DNA from: Monarcha castaneiventris obscurior
Taxonomy: Eukaryota > Chordata > Aves > Passeriformes > Monarchidae
DNA: 64,000 nucleotides
Reading direction: 5' to 3'
Assembly: GCA_026261815.1 (NCBI GenBank)
Contig: JAMPIT010000379.1
Location: forward strand, 6,708,001-6,772,000
Both the position numbers and the translations under genes were made by a program. Positions 35,891 through 48,550 of the stretch are shown here, piece by piece (the stretch's first letter is position 1; each line of letters opens with the position of its first letter). The notes beneath the pieces were generated by a model, which made no database searches, had not been told where the DNA came from, and saw only the letters and a program-made list of their open reading frames with translations.

Positions 35891-37734
35891 GTTGTAGTAG
35901 TCTGATTTTTTTACAGAAAAAGAATTAAAAATTAAACTATGGCTATCTCAGTAGAATATTTGTGGATCTGTAAGAAAATAAGTATTGCCATGGAAGCATA
36001 TTTCTATAAGATATGTCCTAGCAGAGAGGGTGTGTTACAAAGAAACGGTCTGGGTGTGAAGTGAAAATTAATGCAAATTGGTCTTCTAGCATTTTCTAAG
36101 AGAACTAAAGTACGAATCGTATTTATGGGCTGTATTTAGATTTTATTTACCATATGCCCTATACATGGTTTGGAACATGAGGAAGCTAGGGCAAGAAACA
36201 TTTGCTTTCTGAACTTTCTAACAGAATACATCCGATCTGGGGTCCATTTATCACTTCTATGCTTCTGAGAAATCCTCTGAGATCTTCCTAATTGATTATA
36301 AAGTACTTCTTGGATTTCAGCAAACATCGGAATATGCAGTGGACTTTGCAAACCTATGAAAAGAAGGAACTGCTGATCTTGAGGCCACTTAAGCCTTGTG
36401 GGATTTTTCTGTGTAGGTACACCAAGGGAGCTGGATGCTGCACCCAGGGCATGTCCATTGCTACTTCTTAGTTTTATTCAGCAGAATGATCTTTTCCGTA
36501 CATTCAGGAACACCAGAGGAAATTCTACTCAAATTGACATCTCTTTAAAACCCAAATATTTATCAAGTAGAAGGAAGACACTCTCCAGCATCACCTTCAA
36601 ACTGAAAACAGTACCAAGCAGATGAAATTTCTAGTGCAACCAGAAATCATGGAATATTGTTCTAATACCACATATTTTCCAATTCCCCAAATTATTAGTG
36701 TTTTATCACAAATATTGGTGCAATTTTTAATTTTACCTCCCTTAAGATCTTAGATCTCTAGTTTCAGAGGATGCAGACCTGCGTATCTCGGACTCCAGAG
36801 AGATCCACTCCATACTATTCCTCAGGCTTATCTCCAAGTTACTGGTATCTGGGAAATTATTTGGTAGCACTTGTTTCTTCCAAGACTCCTATTATTGTAG
36901 TTTCATTTGTGAAAGGTCACCATTCTCTGAATTATATTCAAGAGCTGTTTCAGCTTGTGTCTTATGTCTAATCTTGTCCCTTGTCCCAGGGTCACGCTAT
37001 TCCACAGGGTGGTAGTCTTTTTGGTGAAAACAGTACTTACAAATAATTTCCAGAAAAGTGTGTATCAATTTCTCCCATAACAGGTTATTTCCAAACATCA
37101 GTGTTTAAATGCAATAAGTGGTCACAGTAGCTGTAGTTGGAAAACATTTCTTCTGAAGAGCTTTATTAGAATTCGGCATCTTCCCAAAAATGAATTGTTT
37201 TTTTTGCTAGGAATCTCAGAAAACCGCTGCCAAAAATGTATTTTGTAATATTTTTAGAGCCAAACTGGGATTAAATAGTAGTCAGGGAATGGTGCATCAA
37301 AACAGGAAGCTGGGTACAAGTTGACAAGGAGAGGATTGCTGTGCTGATTTTAGGCAGGGTCACACTATGAACTTGTTTTCTCCACCACCCCCTCCACCGA
37401 GTGGAGCTATTGAATGAAAGTGTGTCAGAAGCAGGAGCCGAGCACTGCAGTGCTGCTGACTGCTAACTGGCCAGAGGCAAGCATACATTTCTTCCAAACA
37501 CTGCCCTGGAGGGAGGGATGTGTCTACATCCAGCTGGTCCTATGCCTTCACCCATGCCTCTGCTGCAGGCCTGTGTAGTGAAGGGACTTCAGAGGAGAAA
37601 AAGAAGAGATGAAAGAAAGGTGGAAATCTGTCCTGAAGCAAAATTTAAGAAAGGCAAGGCAATGTAGTTGAAAAGAGGAAATTTGACAGTGTGGACAGAG
37701 GCCAGGGTGAGGAAGGCAGCCAACAGCACATCAT
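35891..37734. other. Unique non-coding sequence
   Basis: No gene or repeat family is recognised. Decayed repeat sequence may extend a little past 35890. Open frames are under 76 codons. Confidence 0.5.
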
Positions 37735-37920
37735 TCAATTCAAGGTTTAATTATTCTACGGTGCACCATGAGACGTAACACTAATCACGGAGAGGGAAGG
37801 GCTGTCACCTTCCCAGCTTCTGTAGCTTCTTCGGTAAGCATGTGTTGTTTGTGACAGCAAACAAGTCAATCAGTTGTTGCATATCAGCAGCAAAGCAAGC
37901 TCCATCAGCAGCAGTAAGTT
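37735..37920. promoter_or_regulatory. Candidate conserved non-coding element
   Basis: A compact block contains TTTAATTATTC, CTACGGTGCACC, GAGACGTAAC and CTAATCACGG in quick succession, then TTGTGACAGC and CAATCAGTTGTTGC. CpG retention in AT-rich DNA and clustered homeodomain and PBX/MEIS-like cores suggest constraint. There is no coding support. Confidence 0.3.
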
Positions 37921-38309
37921 ATCAGGGACAAAAGTCCCCCATGCTGGGGTCCATGGCTCACTTGCTGCACTTGGGAATCAGGCCTGTCTGCTAAGGCTCT
38001 AGGACTCTGTTAATTTTTTTTACTGGAGGCTAAAGGTTTTCAGGATCTATTTGGGCCCAGGCTGAGGCAACACTAAGGGACATGGCTGGTCCCTGACTAT
38101 GCATCAACTACTCTCTCTACCTAGAAATGGCTTGATTCTTCAATCAGTTTAATGGACAAATCTGGTTCCATAGGTTTTTTTTTCTGTCACTCAGGGTTAT
38201 AATCTGCCTTAAAATTCAAATTTTCCCTCATAAAAAACCAATGAGTGGGACAGGTTGTTTACATTATAGTTTTCCTGTTCCTAGCAAATGAAGGTTCAAA
38301 AGTTGTAGT
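37921..38309. other. Unique sequence, nothing recognised
   Basis: No gene, repeat family or notable motif cluster is visible between the two candidate regulatory blocks. Confidence 0.5.
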
Positions 38310-38450
38310 GTGCAGGTGGAACTTTTTTTTTAACCTACAAGCCGGTAATTAGCACCTTTGCTTCATGTTAGCATTCAGCATGTGGACCTTATTGCTTCAT
38401 CAAATGTCTGAGGGCCCATCTGGTTTTCATCAGCTGAACAGCACTATTTG
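38310..38450. promoter_or_regulatory. Candidate conserved non-coding element with TAATTAGC core
   Basis: The block carries TAATTAGC at 38346-38353, directly followed by a TCF/LEF-like CCTTTG at 38355-38360. TTAGCATTCAGCATG and CTTCATCAAATG follow. The dense, non-repetitive texture resembles developmental enhancers. Conservation must be tested. Confidence 0.3.
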
Positions 38451-39416
38451 ACAATGAGGGGAAAAAAAGCAAGTTTTGCTAGCAGCAATAATAATCAGTT
38501 TTCCTTGCCCAAATCTCCTTCCCCACTCAACCTCTCCAGCAGCCATCTTCTTTTCTTCCCCCTTCCCAAACAAAATAATGTGAATGACTCCAGTAACTTG
38601 TGTATAAATCAGAAATGTTCTGGTGTTGTAGGAGAATAATGCATGTTGACAACAGGGACGACCTCAGCTTCTCCACCTGGATTTGTGACTATAGATGATG
38701 GACTTTTCTTAGGAAAATCAAGGGTACTGCTTGAAACAGTAGTTTGTAGTCCTCTTCAAGACTTCTGAAATGATCCTTTTCCCTAAGCATCTTCTTAATG
38801 CAGAAACTCTCTTTCTTAGGAGTTGGATTGTGTTCTTATCCTTTTTTAAACAGAAACAGACTCTGAACAGCTAGGATACAGAAGCTATGCTGGTCTAGGG
38901 AGTCTTCTTGTAAGGGACTTTTGGGCTTTTAGCAATTAACTATGAATGCCATCTGTGTACTTCTAGCAACACTCATGCCAAAGGTATCAGGTCTGTCTCC
39001 TCACAAAATCAATGCTGCTGAGCGATGGATCTGGCCCACTCTATATTCCAGGTTTAAGAAAATGGTTCTCAGTTTAAACAGAAGGTTATGACTTTTTTCT
39101 ACCCTACTCCCTTGCTCTCCACGCCCCCCTCATTTAGGCTGCTATGTCAAACACTGAGTGTGATTAATGATGACAGAGATTACTGTGAGCATAAAGTTCA
39201 AGAGCTCAGCTGTTTATTTGTTTAAGAAAGTTGTTTTCTGAGTGTTTCTCTATATATCTAGCCACATGCTTAGACTGAAATACCCCAGCACAATCACTGG
39301 TTTGTACGAATATTGTTTTGACAGCAAAGAATGCTTGTAAACATCCAGGATGGGGAGGGGAAATATTCAGTGTCTTAGGACTCATTCCATTTTCATGTGG
39401 TTTGTTCTTCTGTCAG
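38451..39416. other. Unique non-coding sequence ending in a strong acceptor
   Basis: No repeat is recognised. The last 30 bases (TTTTCATGTGGTTTGTTCTTCTGTCAG) form a polypyrimidine tract and acceptor for the next feature. Confidence 0.5.
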
Positions 39417-39482
39417 TGGCATGGGAGGAAATTCCTGTCCAATATCTGAGGAGACACTGTGTGTGAAAGTACCTTGGCTCAG
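39417..39482 (+). CDS. Candidate 66-nt exon with near-ideal splice sites
   Basis: The acceptor TTTGTTCTTCTGTCAG and the donor CTCAG|GTGAGT are both close to consensus. The 66 nt between are divisible by three. One frame is open (one leading base, 21 codons, two trailing bases) and reads GMGGNSCPISEETLCVKVPW; the other two frames contain stops. No domain is recognised, and no partner exon of matching phase was found in the window. It could be a coding exon, an lncRNA exon, or chance. Confidence 0.25.
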
Positions 39483-40463
39483 GTGAGTAGTGCCGGAACA
39501 TAGCAGGAGGTTGGAGGAAGCTTCTGCTCATCATCTTCAGCAAGTAAGCATGGAAGGCAGACCTAAATTCAAAACTTTCAGTTACAGGTCCAGAAGCAAA
39601 AAACAGAAGATGGTTGTGTCTCTGCATTGCCCAGGAACCCTGCCTAATGTCATCATTGACAAGCCAAGCTGTGGATTTACATAGTTGGCTGCATTTATCT
39701 GCTGTGCTGTCATTTCTCAAAAATGTGGGGTTTAGTTTCCCAGGAGTGAAATTTGCTGGAACTTTGCTTGGTCTTCTAACACCTAGCAGAAACAAAGCTG
39801 TTAATTAGCTGTGCACCTACAGTACCTATCTTTCACTTACGGATGTAGCTGAGGTCAAGATTTGACTCATGAGCTGTAGATGCAAAGCTTTTGATTATGT
39901 CTTAGGCAATGGGAAAGCAAAATGATTTTTCCTTCAATTCAGCATTGTCCCTGGCTGGCCACTCTGATTTACTGAGTTTGATTTAACAACTTAGCTCTGC
40001 TTATACATCTTAGCTGTTAATCACAATATGTTAACAAAAGGAAGGAAAAAAAACCTGCCCAAATCACTTTCAGGTGAATCTAACTGCTTTTCTAAACAGC
40101 CTTGCCCCTAACTATTTTGTTAAAAATTTGAAGCAAGGGTTCTGGGAAAGAGAATGGTCTTTAAATTATTGCTTCCTTTTTAAAGCTAGCCCCATGATAC
40201 ACACATCAATTTTTTTGTGAGAGCAGTTCCTTTGAAAATTATCTTCTTGTGTTTTCTTTCTTTCAAAATTTATTCTGAGAACAAACTGATTTTTCATCAT
40301 GACACTCATTTCTCCAGAGAATAGTATTGTTTTTCTTTTATTATTTTCTGGTTCAGTCCATTTAAGTCCTCCTCCTTCTCCACTTCCTTAGTGCTCTAAG
40401 CAGAATCAGAGGTTAGTTAAGGAAAGTTGTGTCTGAGTTGTGTCAACTGTAAGCTTCTGACTC

Positions 40464-40535
40464 AAAAAAAAAAAAACCAAAAACCAAACCCAAAAACAAC
40501 CCAGAAAAAAACAAACCACCCTCAAAACCCACCCT
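40464..40535. repeat. A-rich tract, (CAAAA)n-like
   Basis: An A13 run is followed by irregular CCAAAAACCAAACCC units. It may be the end of a retroelement, but no body is recognisable. Confidence 0.65.
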
Positions 40536-42012
40536 TGATTTCTTGTCCTTAATGCGTTGATTACCAGATTAGTTCTTTACAATTACAGCACTTGTTTCCT
40601 GTTTTCAAAGGCAAAAATCAGCCACTTAAGCATGACTTAAAAAAAAACCCGGGTGCCTAAATTAGTTTGCCTAGTTAGAGCAATAACAGCCCTATCAGAC
40701 TGCAGGTGTCACAATATCCACACATAGAGCAAACTTAAAAACAGGAGGCAGCCTTACTGAACCCAAAGGAATCTTTTTTAGCAGAGTTCATGCTTCTTAG
40801 CTCATGAGGTCAGGCTATAGAAAAGCAGCTGACACTATGATATTGAAGGCTCCAGTGGTTTTCCTGCAGGAATAGATGGATGACCTGGTTGTTTTATATT
40901 GCTGACTTTGTCCATTAAAACAGCAAAGTAAAAACTGGTTTTCCTCATGTGGGTTTCTTCTTAATGAAATTTGTTCCTTGTCATCAAGCCTATTTGTATG
41001 TTTTTTTGCTTCCTTGGTCTCATTTTTCTTAATAGTCTCTTAACTTCCTGACTTTACAATTTCAGTTGTCAGGATACAGTTCATCCAAGGCTAAAGTGTT
41101 CTGACACAATTCATGCCAAAAATAAAGGGAAAATGAAATAATTTTTTAGACTTTATCTCTGTGCCCTATCATTTCAGTGCAGGGGTTAATTCCTTCTTCA
41201 GTTCCTCAAATTCAGAAGAACCATGAATGATCAGACATATTTTCAGATAATAAAGCTCAGGACTACTATCAATGCTAGGTTTCAGCATTAGTGACTGAGT
41301 TCTGAGGTGTTTTGTGGGAGGTTCTGCTGAGGTTAATCCCCAGAATTTAATGCAAATATTTTGAGAGAGGAATCACATATATATTTAAGAGCAATCTTAA
41401 TAAAATTCCTCCTACAGATGGATTATACTTGGTCTTCCATAATGGTTTTTTTCCCCCACAGGTAACTTTGTCTTCACATCCTTAAAATTATCAGGATTAG
41501 AAATATAGACATTCATCCAACCTCACATCATTTTCTTACTGCTATGATCAGATCAGTCATTCAAACAACTCATCGTATAATTTAGGGATAACTAGAGTCT
41601 ACTGTTTCCCCATTCTTTCTGCAGCCATATCACATATGTCATATGTGTAGACAGAAGAGCTTACTCACCAAAAACGAAATCCTTTTCTTGGGAAAACAAA
41701 AACTAAGAAAGAATAAAGTGCAACAGGAAAGAATACTTTGGAGGGCTTTTGTTATGTGATAGTAGCTTTTTAAAAAAGTTGTTTCATTTTTTTTATGACC
41801 TGTTTATGACTGCAGAAGAACTGTAGAAGAAAGATGCTGACCAGTGTACTTTTTTCCTGATAAGAGAGACTGCATCAGCATCAGAGAGACCAGAGGGTTT
41901 TTTTTTCCAGAAAACCCCATGCAGGAGTAATTTACCTGATTTATACAATTTCTGTGTATAGTGTGCTTTAGGTATTACTCTTGTACTTAAAAGCTTTTAC
42001 TTCCCTGCCCAT

Positions 42013-42030
42013 CCTCCCCCCCCACCCCCC
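42013..42030. repeat. C-rich tract
   Basis: C homopolymers of seven or eight and six residues are separated by A. The G-rich complement is short of a four-run quadruplex motif. Confidence 0.65.
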
Positions 42031-43149
42031 AATACTTCCTTTTTGCATGCTATATGCATACCATAATTTGAAATAGTTTAATTTCTGAATTATCTAAGCA
42101 TTCAAACAGATACAACCACCCAACTGAAATATTTCTTAGTAAGGGTAAAAAGGCAGCTGAAGTGGAAAACTTACCTAGCACTCCTGACTAGAATCAGGCT
42201 ACTATTCATACCTATACATGTTTGATTTCCTATTGTTTTAGAGTTGGTCTAGACCCATTTTAACAGCTAAACTCTCACAAGAAAGATGATTTCAGTACAA
42301 TTCTACTATTTCAGAATTGAATGCTATTTCATTTTGCTTTAAGCTCAGTTGAGGCCACTGTCAGATTATTCCTCAGTTTGACTTTGATTTGCAAACCTGA
42401 AATCCTGATGCAAACCCAACCCAACAGCAGGTAAGGGCACCCTGGTCTGTGTTCACTAAAAGCTCTGGTGACTTTGAATCCAGCTAAAGCCTAGTGGAGA
42501 GGAACCTGTATTGTTTTGGGTTAGCTACTTTTGAGCAATTTCTCACCTGCAGGCCACATCTGTCTAACTCATCAGCAGAAATGGGCATATCTGTGCCCAG
42601 GAACAAACTGCTTTGAGATGTTCATGGAAAATCTAGGAAATCCCTGTCACTCCCTATTACTGTTTGGCAATCACTTTCCCTGGGAACCTGCTTTTGCTGG
42701 AGCAGACAAGCTGTCAGCCCTGCAAGTGGTCTTTTTGTTTATGTATCTTTTCTGTTCCTCTGTTTACTTAAAGGGACAGAATTGTCAGCTCTTGTAAGGC
42801 TGGTCTGCATAACTGATGGCCTATCCACCTCAGATTTGCATCTTTTTATTTTAACTTTTTTTTTTTTTAAAGAAGAATCTTATCCAAACACGAGTGAAAT
42901 GGGCAGATTTATGAAAGCAAAGAGGAGCAAAGTGGAAAAGGAAGTTTATGTTTTTTGTGGAGACTTGCTGCTGTGCAAATGCACTGAAAGAATCTCTTGG
43001 CTGTTTGGGCATTTGTATAACAGCTAGAGACGCAGAGCAATTAGATTTTCTAAGTATAAGCAAGAGAATCTGTTTTGTTTATAGAGAAAAGTCCCTCAGA
43101 AGAGAGGCAGAAGCAGAGACATAAGTAATAAGCGCATATGTTTGGAAAG

Positions 43150-43450
43150 AGTATAATGTACTTATAAATATTATAGTGGCGTCGCTACAGTTAAGGGTCT
43201 GGCAAGATTTCTGTTGTAAACCCTTCTTGTCAGAGTTTCAGGACAGAGCTGTGAAAATTCCAGGCTGCAGCCTGGCATGTGAGGGCTGAAGGCAAGAGCA
43301 CAGATTTTTCTCCGGCCCCCTCAATCAATTGTTACGAACCTGATTGTCAATAGGGAAGTGATATTAGGCAGAGCATTCACCTTTCTCTCTGAGAAGCAGA
43401 GATAAAGGTTTTTATTCCTGTCTTGCCGGAAAAGCTGGGATACTGAAAAT
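43150..43450. promoter_or_regulatory. Candidate conserved non-coding element
   Basis: The block includes GTGGCGTCGCTAC at 43176-43188, with two CpGs in AT-rich surroundings. Two PBX/SOX-like clusters follow at 43321-43333 (TCAATCAATTGTT) and 43340-43351 (CTGATTGTCAAT). There is no repeat and no long open frame. The call rests on motif density and CpG retention. Confidence 0.3.
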
Positions 43451-45190
43451 GCATTGGGTCATCAGACTGTACTGGAGGAAGAAATGCCAGTGTGTTGAGG
43501 AATGGTAGATAGAAACAAGCTGTGCAAATGAGTGACACCTTGCATTTTTGAATGCAGTCTACATGTCTCTAGACATTTGATTACATAAAGAGAAGATCGT
43601 GCAAATTTTTAGGAAGTTGACTTCATAAAAAACTGCTGCAAAGGGATTAAAAAGCAATTAATGATTTTAGAACTAAACATTTCCTGAGTCTTTTCATAAT
43701 TTATTGGCTGCATTTTGTTGATAGTTGAACTTAATGACAAAAGGAAGAACCAAGATCTGTACTTAAGCTGCAGTCTGTAAGGCTGTGATGTTTTTGTGTA
43801 TTAACTGGCAAATCTGGCACTGCTCACAAAGGCAAACTTAACTAAAAATAAAAAGGAATTAGTCTGCAATAAATTTAGGCTATCCAAATAACCAGTGAGA
43901 AAACAAATATTTTCTATTTGGGCAGTGTATGTGCTCTTTAAATTCAACAAAAATCTCATCAGAAAAAATCCATTGGGTTCTGTTCAGCCAAACACCTTAG
44001 AATTCTGCACACAGTTATCTGATCTTGGTCTTTATGCACAGGAGCCGCAAATCTGCATCCAAAGGATCAAACTGAACACTTAAAGGGATGGTGGATACAT
44101 GTACACTAAACATATTGATAGCTATAATTACACAGGGATTTAGGGACCTAGTTTTGGGTCTAACATTTCATGTGAATGTCACTTGATCTGGTTTGCTTGG
44201 CTTATGTATATATTATGAACCATTAAATTATCATTGAAATTGTTACCTTTTGGTAGTGGCTAAAGAGGAATGAATTCTACTCAGGTATCAGGTTGTCAAG
44301 AGCAATGTCACAAGAGACATCTCGAACTGCTAAGGCAGAGGAAAAGATCATCAAGACAATAAATCAGTAAGCTATGCAAAAAGTTTCAGTTGTGCCAAAA
44401 AAGATTGCAGGCTACAAAACATGTGTTTTTACCATGACTGTTGCAAAGGACATTTAAGCTGAAAAATGGAATGCCTTTCACTAATCTTATTATAAATGGT
44501 TAGTCAGGCAAAAATCTGATTTGCTAAAGGCAATGTCCCTTTTGCTTCCTTGCCCACTGCATAAAGTCACTGCCTGTAGGCCAGCATTCGTACTGGGCAA
44601 CCCCACCCAAGTGATACAGGGTACAAGGAGTGCTGGACTGGTCCCCTAGGATTCAATCTGGCTTCAAATAAAAGTTACCTGGAGAAGTTCTGGTGTCTTT
44701 GCGGTAGTCTGCCTCATTTTGAAGTAAGGAAGTCAAGATAAGTTGCTGTTGGCCTAAATATCCCATTGAAGTGATATTGGGAGTCTGATTTAAATACTGA
44801 AAATGTGGAGCCAACGCTGTCCAATCTAAGCAAAATCTGCATTGCAAAACACTGGGGCATGTGGAAATAAAGTGCAAACTAGGGCATAATAAAGCTGTTG
44901 ATTTTCATACTGATCCTTATGGATTAGTTGCTTTGTTTCTGCCTGTTCAAGTAAAGTGGCTTGAGGGAAGAGTCTGATCTTTCCTGCTTCACAGTAATTC
45001 CACTCAGAGTTTACTCCTTCTTTACAGTGTAACTGGGAAAGGGAAGCCTTTTATACTAAGGTAAAAAAAAATGTTCCATATATTGGCCTTTTAGAGTAAA
45101 GTTTTAATCACTCTTTGTAATTGGCTACATAGACAAAGGCTTTTTAATTCTGGAAGACAAAGGAAAAAATAGAGATCTAGTGATTGAAAG
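43451..45190. other. Unique non-coding sequence
   Basis: No gene or repeat family is recognised. The last part before 45190 may contain decayed CR1 sequence continuous with the next feature. Confidence 0.5.
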
Positions 45191-45472
45191 CTGAAGCTAT
45201 GTTAATACAGACAGGAAATAAGGAACACATTTTTAGAAGTGAGGGTAATTATCTGTTGGAACAAATTACCTTGGGGATTTAATGGATTCTCCATCCCTTG
45301 AAATATTTAAATCAAAACTGGACATCTTTCTAACAGTATGATCGAAGTCAGCTTGGAGTTATGGGTTTGCAAGAATTTTTGGGTGAGATTCAAAGACTGG
45401 TGTTTTGCAGGAGGTCAGCCTAATGACTCGTAACTGTCTGTCTTCTGGCCTTAGTAATTCATATTGCTAGAG
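45191..45472 (+). mobile_element. Ancient CR1-lineage LINE 3' end
   Basis: The segment runs through TTTTTAGAAGTGAGGGTAATTATCTGTTGGAACAAATTACCTTGGGG, then GGATTCTCCATCCCTTGAAATATTTAAATCAAAACTGGACATCTTTCTAA, and ends with GCAGGAGGTCAGCCTAATGACTCG and TCTTCTGGCCTTAGTAATTCATA. This is the layout of the last ORF2 codons and 3' UTR of CR1 copies known from turtles and crocodilians. Divergence is high, and the terminal repeat is decayed. The 5' limit is uncertain. Confidence 0.72.
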
Positions 45473-47806
45473 GGAGAAGAGATATTCATGTTCCTAATTT
45501 TCTAGAAATAGCCAGAAGTGGGTACAGTCCCACTGTCTGAATTTCAGAAACAGAAAATGAACTTTTGAGAAAGTAGCTGACTTTACTTTGAAATGGTTTT
45601 GTGTCACTCTGTACATAATACCTTCATCCACATCACTGGAAAAATATCAGTGGCGTTCAGTAGGTCTTGCAGGAGATAACAGAGAAAGATAAATAGATGG
45701 AATGATTTTTTAATTTTTTTTTTTTTGTTTTCTAAATAGAAGAATCTCCTTAAAGTTGCCTATCCTGACTCTATGCTTTACTGACAATTATAATTCCAGT
45801 GGTAACTACTCATTCTTTTTACCTAGTTTGCTTTGGAGTGGACATTGACGATATGTAATATTTAAGTTACAAATAGCTGTAGCCATATAGCTAAAACAGA
45901 AATTACACTCTCAAAAATATATATGAAGGTGTGGAAATTCACTTTTCCGCCTGTGACTAAACTGCAGCCAGTTCTATCCTCGTGGCTCTGCAGGAGCACT
46001 TTTTGTGTGCGTGTGTGCAAATTTGTGTGCATGCATGGAGGCATACATGTGACTGGTGTGTAATTTCAGTAAAATTAAGAGAGAGAGAAACCATGGAAAA
46101 TCCAATCCAGTACTACCAAATTCCTGGACAGGTAGTCCATGCATCAATCTCTCCTCACTTCACATTCTCAGGACAGTTCAATGTGCCTGAGGCCTCAGAG
46201 GAATTTTTCTCCTATGCCTCCAGTGTTTTTATAAGACTGCCTTGGCAGGAAATACATATGTTCTTAATAATGATTAAAAAGAATAAATTCACCTTTCAAA
46301 ATCAAAGTGAAAATGGCATAGCAGGTGTAATTGAGGCAAATGATTATGGTACTTATCTGTCTTTACAGAAAAAGCTCAAGGGAATATGCTATCTCCACAA
46401 GGATATAATATTTTAGTAGACCTTGAGTATATGGTTTGCCAAGAATTCAAGGCTGAGTATAAAACATGCCATTTGAAGAGTGAATATGAGCATTCACCTG
46501 GGTGAAGAACAACTTTTTAAAGAAAGAAAAACTGAGCAGAGTTTGAAATAAACCAGGTATAAAATACCCATACAAAATTCAGCAAGGAAACTGGAAGGAA
46601 CATTCAGCATGGGATCTCTGCACTGCAAATACAGGAAGAAAACAGATTTTATAATCAGATTGTTAGCCTAAGGTCCACCTGATGACTGCATTTTCACATG
46701 GTTAAATAAAGAAGGAGTACACACTTTGCATATGAGTCTAAGTCTGCTTAGGTAGCACATAGGTAGCATCCTAGTGCAGTTCTTGCAATAAGGAACTGTA
46801 TCTCAGTTAACAAAATGCATATTTCTATGATGTTATGAGAAATCTTGGCTTCTTGCATGCTCCAAATTAATTTTGAGGTCAGCCTCTCACCTTGCATCAC
46901 CTTGTCTCTTCCAGCTGGTGGTGTACATTAGAACAGTTATGAGGAAAATAAGGCAGCAACAGGCAAGCTTAGGCTCAAAGCACCACATTGGACCAGCTCT
47001 TCACTCCAAGAGGATGGAAGAAGAACATAATGTTGTTCACAGATTTTACAACTCCAATTCATGGAATATTTGTTGGAATTATTTGCTTTATTTGCCTATC
47101 ACCATAGCAGCTGATTCCTTCATGTTTAAAAAAAAAGAAACATACTGTGGGGCCACATTTCATGAGCTCTTGAATGTTACTTTCTGGTGTGTAATTGTTT
47201 CTCCTTCACTGACTACTAATCAAGCTGCAGTATGCCTAGCCTTGCAAATCCAGCAAACTTGGAAAATTCCTTTAATTTTTAAAGTTTGTTTGTTTGCCAG
47301 GTGGTTTTTTCCTCCAAGCTCATCCAACTTTGAAAATTACAACTTAAGTAAAACCAAAAACATAAGTGTCATGGATCGCTGAGGGATTACCTTACCACAT
47401 TAATATTCAATAATGCCAACTGCCCTAGTTCAGTACATGAGAGCCCTGATTCAGCAGGGTCCTGAAATGGGGCCCAAAAATTTGGTGGAGAGAGAAAGCT
47501 CTTTCTTTTGAAGCTGGTCATCAGTTTTAAATAGAGACTTTTTTCCCCCCATGTACACAGTTTATGATAAGTGTATGAGTTTGGTAATCTTCCTCCAAAA
47601 TTTTATGATTTTAAAAAGTGGAATAAAATCTCCATAATTGTCAACCCCCTGAATGGAAATGCTTCCAAAATGTTCTAACTTTTTTCCCACTCTTTTCTAG
47701 CTTCTACTGATCAAACTCTGCCTTTGGGCATGTATATACTATAACCTACTGAGGCATAAAATGAATATGAAGGGGAGACGTGAGGTTATGAAGTGGGACT
47801 CCCTAC
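45473..47806. other. Unique non-coding sequence
   Basis: Two fairly long plus-strand frames (45982-46416, 144 codons; 46873-47382, 169 codons) have no domain, poor codon character and no splice support, so they are not called as genes. A GTGTGC-rich patch lies at 46005-46040. Confidence 0.45.
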
Positions 47807-48550
47807 CATAGAATCATAGAATGGTTTGGGTCAGAAACTACCTTAAAGATCATCCAGTTCCAACCCTCTTACCATGGACAGGGACACCTTCCACTTGAAC
47901 AGGTTGCTCAGAGCCCCATCCAGCCTGGCCTTGAACCCTTCCAGGGATGGGGCATCCACAGCCTCTCTGGGCAACCTGTTCCAGTGTCTCACCACCCGCA
48001 TAGTCAAGAATTCCTTTCTTACACTCAGTCTAGACCTACCCTCTTTCAGTCTGAAGCCATTTCCCCTTTTCCTATCACTACATGGTCTTGTAAAAAGTCC
48101 CTCTCCATCTTTCTTATATAGGCCCATTTTAGGTAGTGGAAGGCTGCTGTAAGGTCTGCCAGAGCCTTCTCTTCTCCAGGCTGAACAACCACAACTCTCT
48201 CTCACCCTGTCTTTGCAGAAGAATTACTCCAGTTTTGTGATCAACTTAGTGCCCTTCCTCTGGACTCCAGCAGGTCCATGATCTTCTTATGCTGGGGGCC
48301 CCAGAGCTGGATGCAGTATTCCATGAGAGCAGAGTAGAGGGACATAATCCCCTCCTTCAATCTGCTGGACACGCTTTTTTGATGCAGCCCAGGAAATGGT
48401 TGGCTTTCTGGGCTGCAAGTGCACATTGATGGGTCACATTTAGCCTCTCACAACCAACACCCCAAGCCCTTCTCCTCAGGGCTGCTCTCAGTCTGTTCTC
48501 TCCTCAGACTGTGTTTGTGCTTGGGATTGCCCCGATCCACGTGCAAGACT
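47807..48550 (-). mobile_element. CR1 LINE, 5'-truncated 3' end, about 740 bp (avian)
   Basis: The plus strand starts with the CR1 terminal repeat CATAGAATCATAGAATGGTTTGGG, then the usual 3' UTR (TTAAAGATCATCCAGTTCCAACCC). On the minus strand two frames cover the ORF2 C-terminus: 47843-48205 contains KKDGEGLFTRPCSDRKRGNG and MRVVRHWNRLPREAVDAPSL, and 48241-48426 contains LMEYCIQLWGPQHKKIMDLL. A frameshift between them breaks the ORF. The element ends near 48550 by 5' truncation. It is better preserved than the copy at 30.9 kb and keeps two terminal repeat units. Confidence 0.95.

Larger units (their letters stand above)
39483..43149. other. Unique non-coding sequence with A-rich and C-rich tracts
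   Basis: No gene is recognised. An A-rich, C-interrupted tract lies at 40464-40535 and a C-rich tract at 42013-42030. The sequence at 42530-43030 is open in places, but without domain content. Confidence 0.5.

Noticed and set aside
46873..47382. 169-codon plus-strand frame
   Set aside because: No recognisable family, no splice or promoter support, and composition close to its surroundings.
47843..48426. Protein-like minus-strand frames
   Set aside because: They are not a host gene; they are the ORF2 C-terminus of a broken CR1 copy and are annotated as such.
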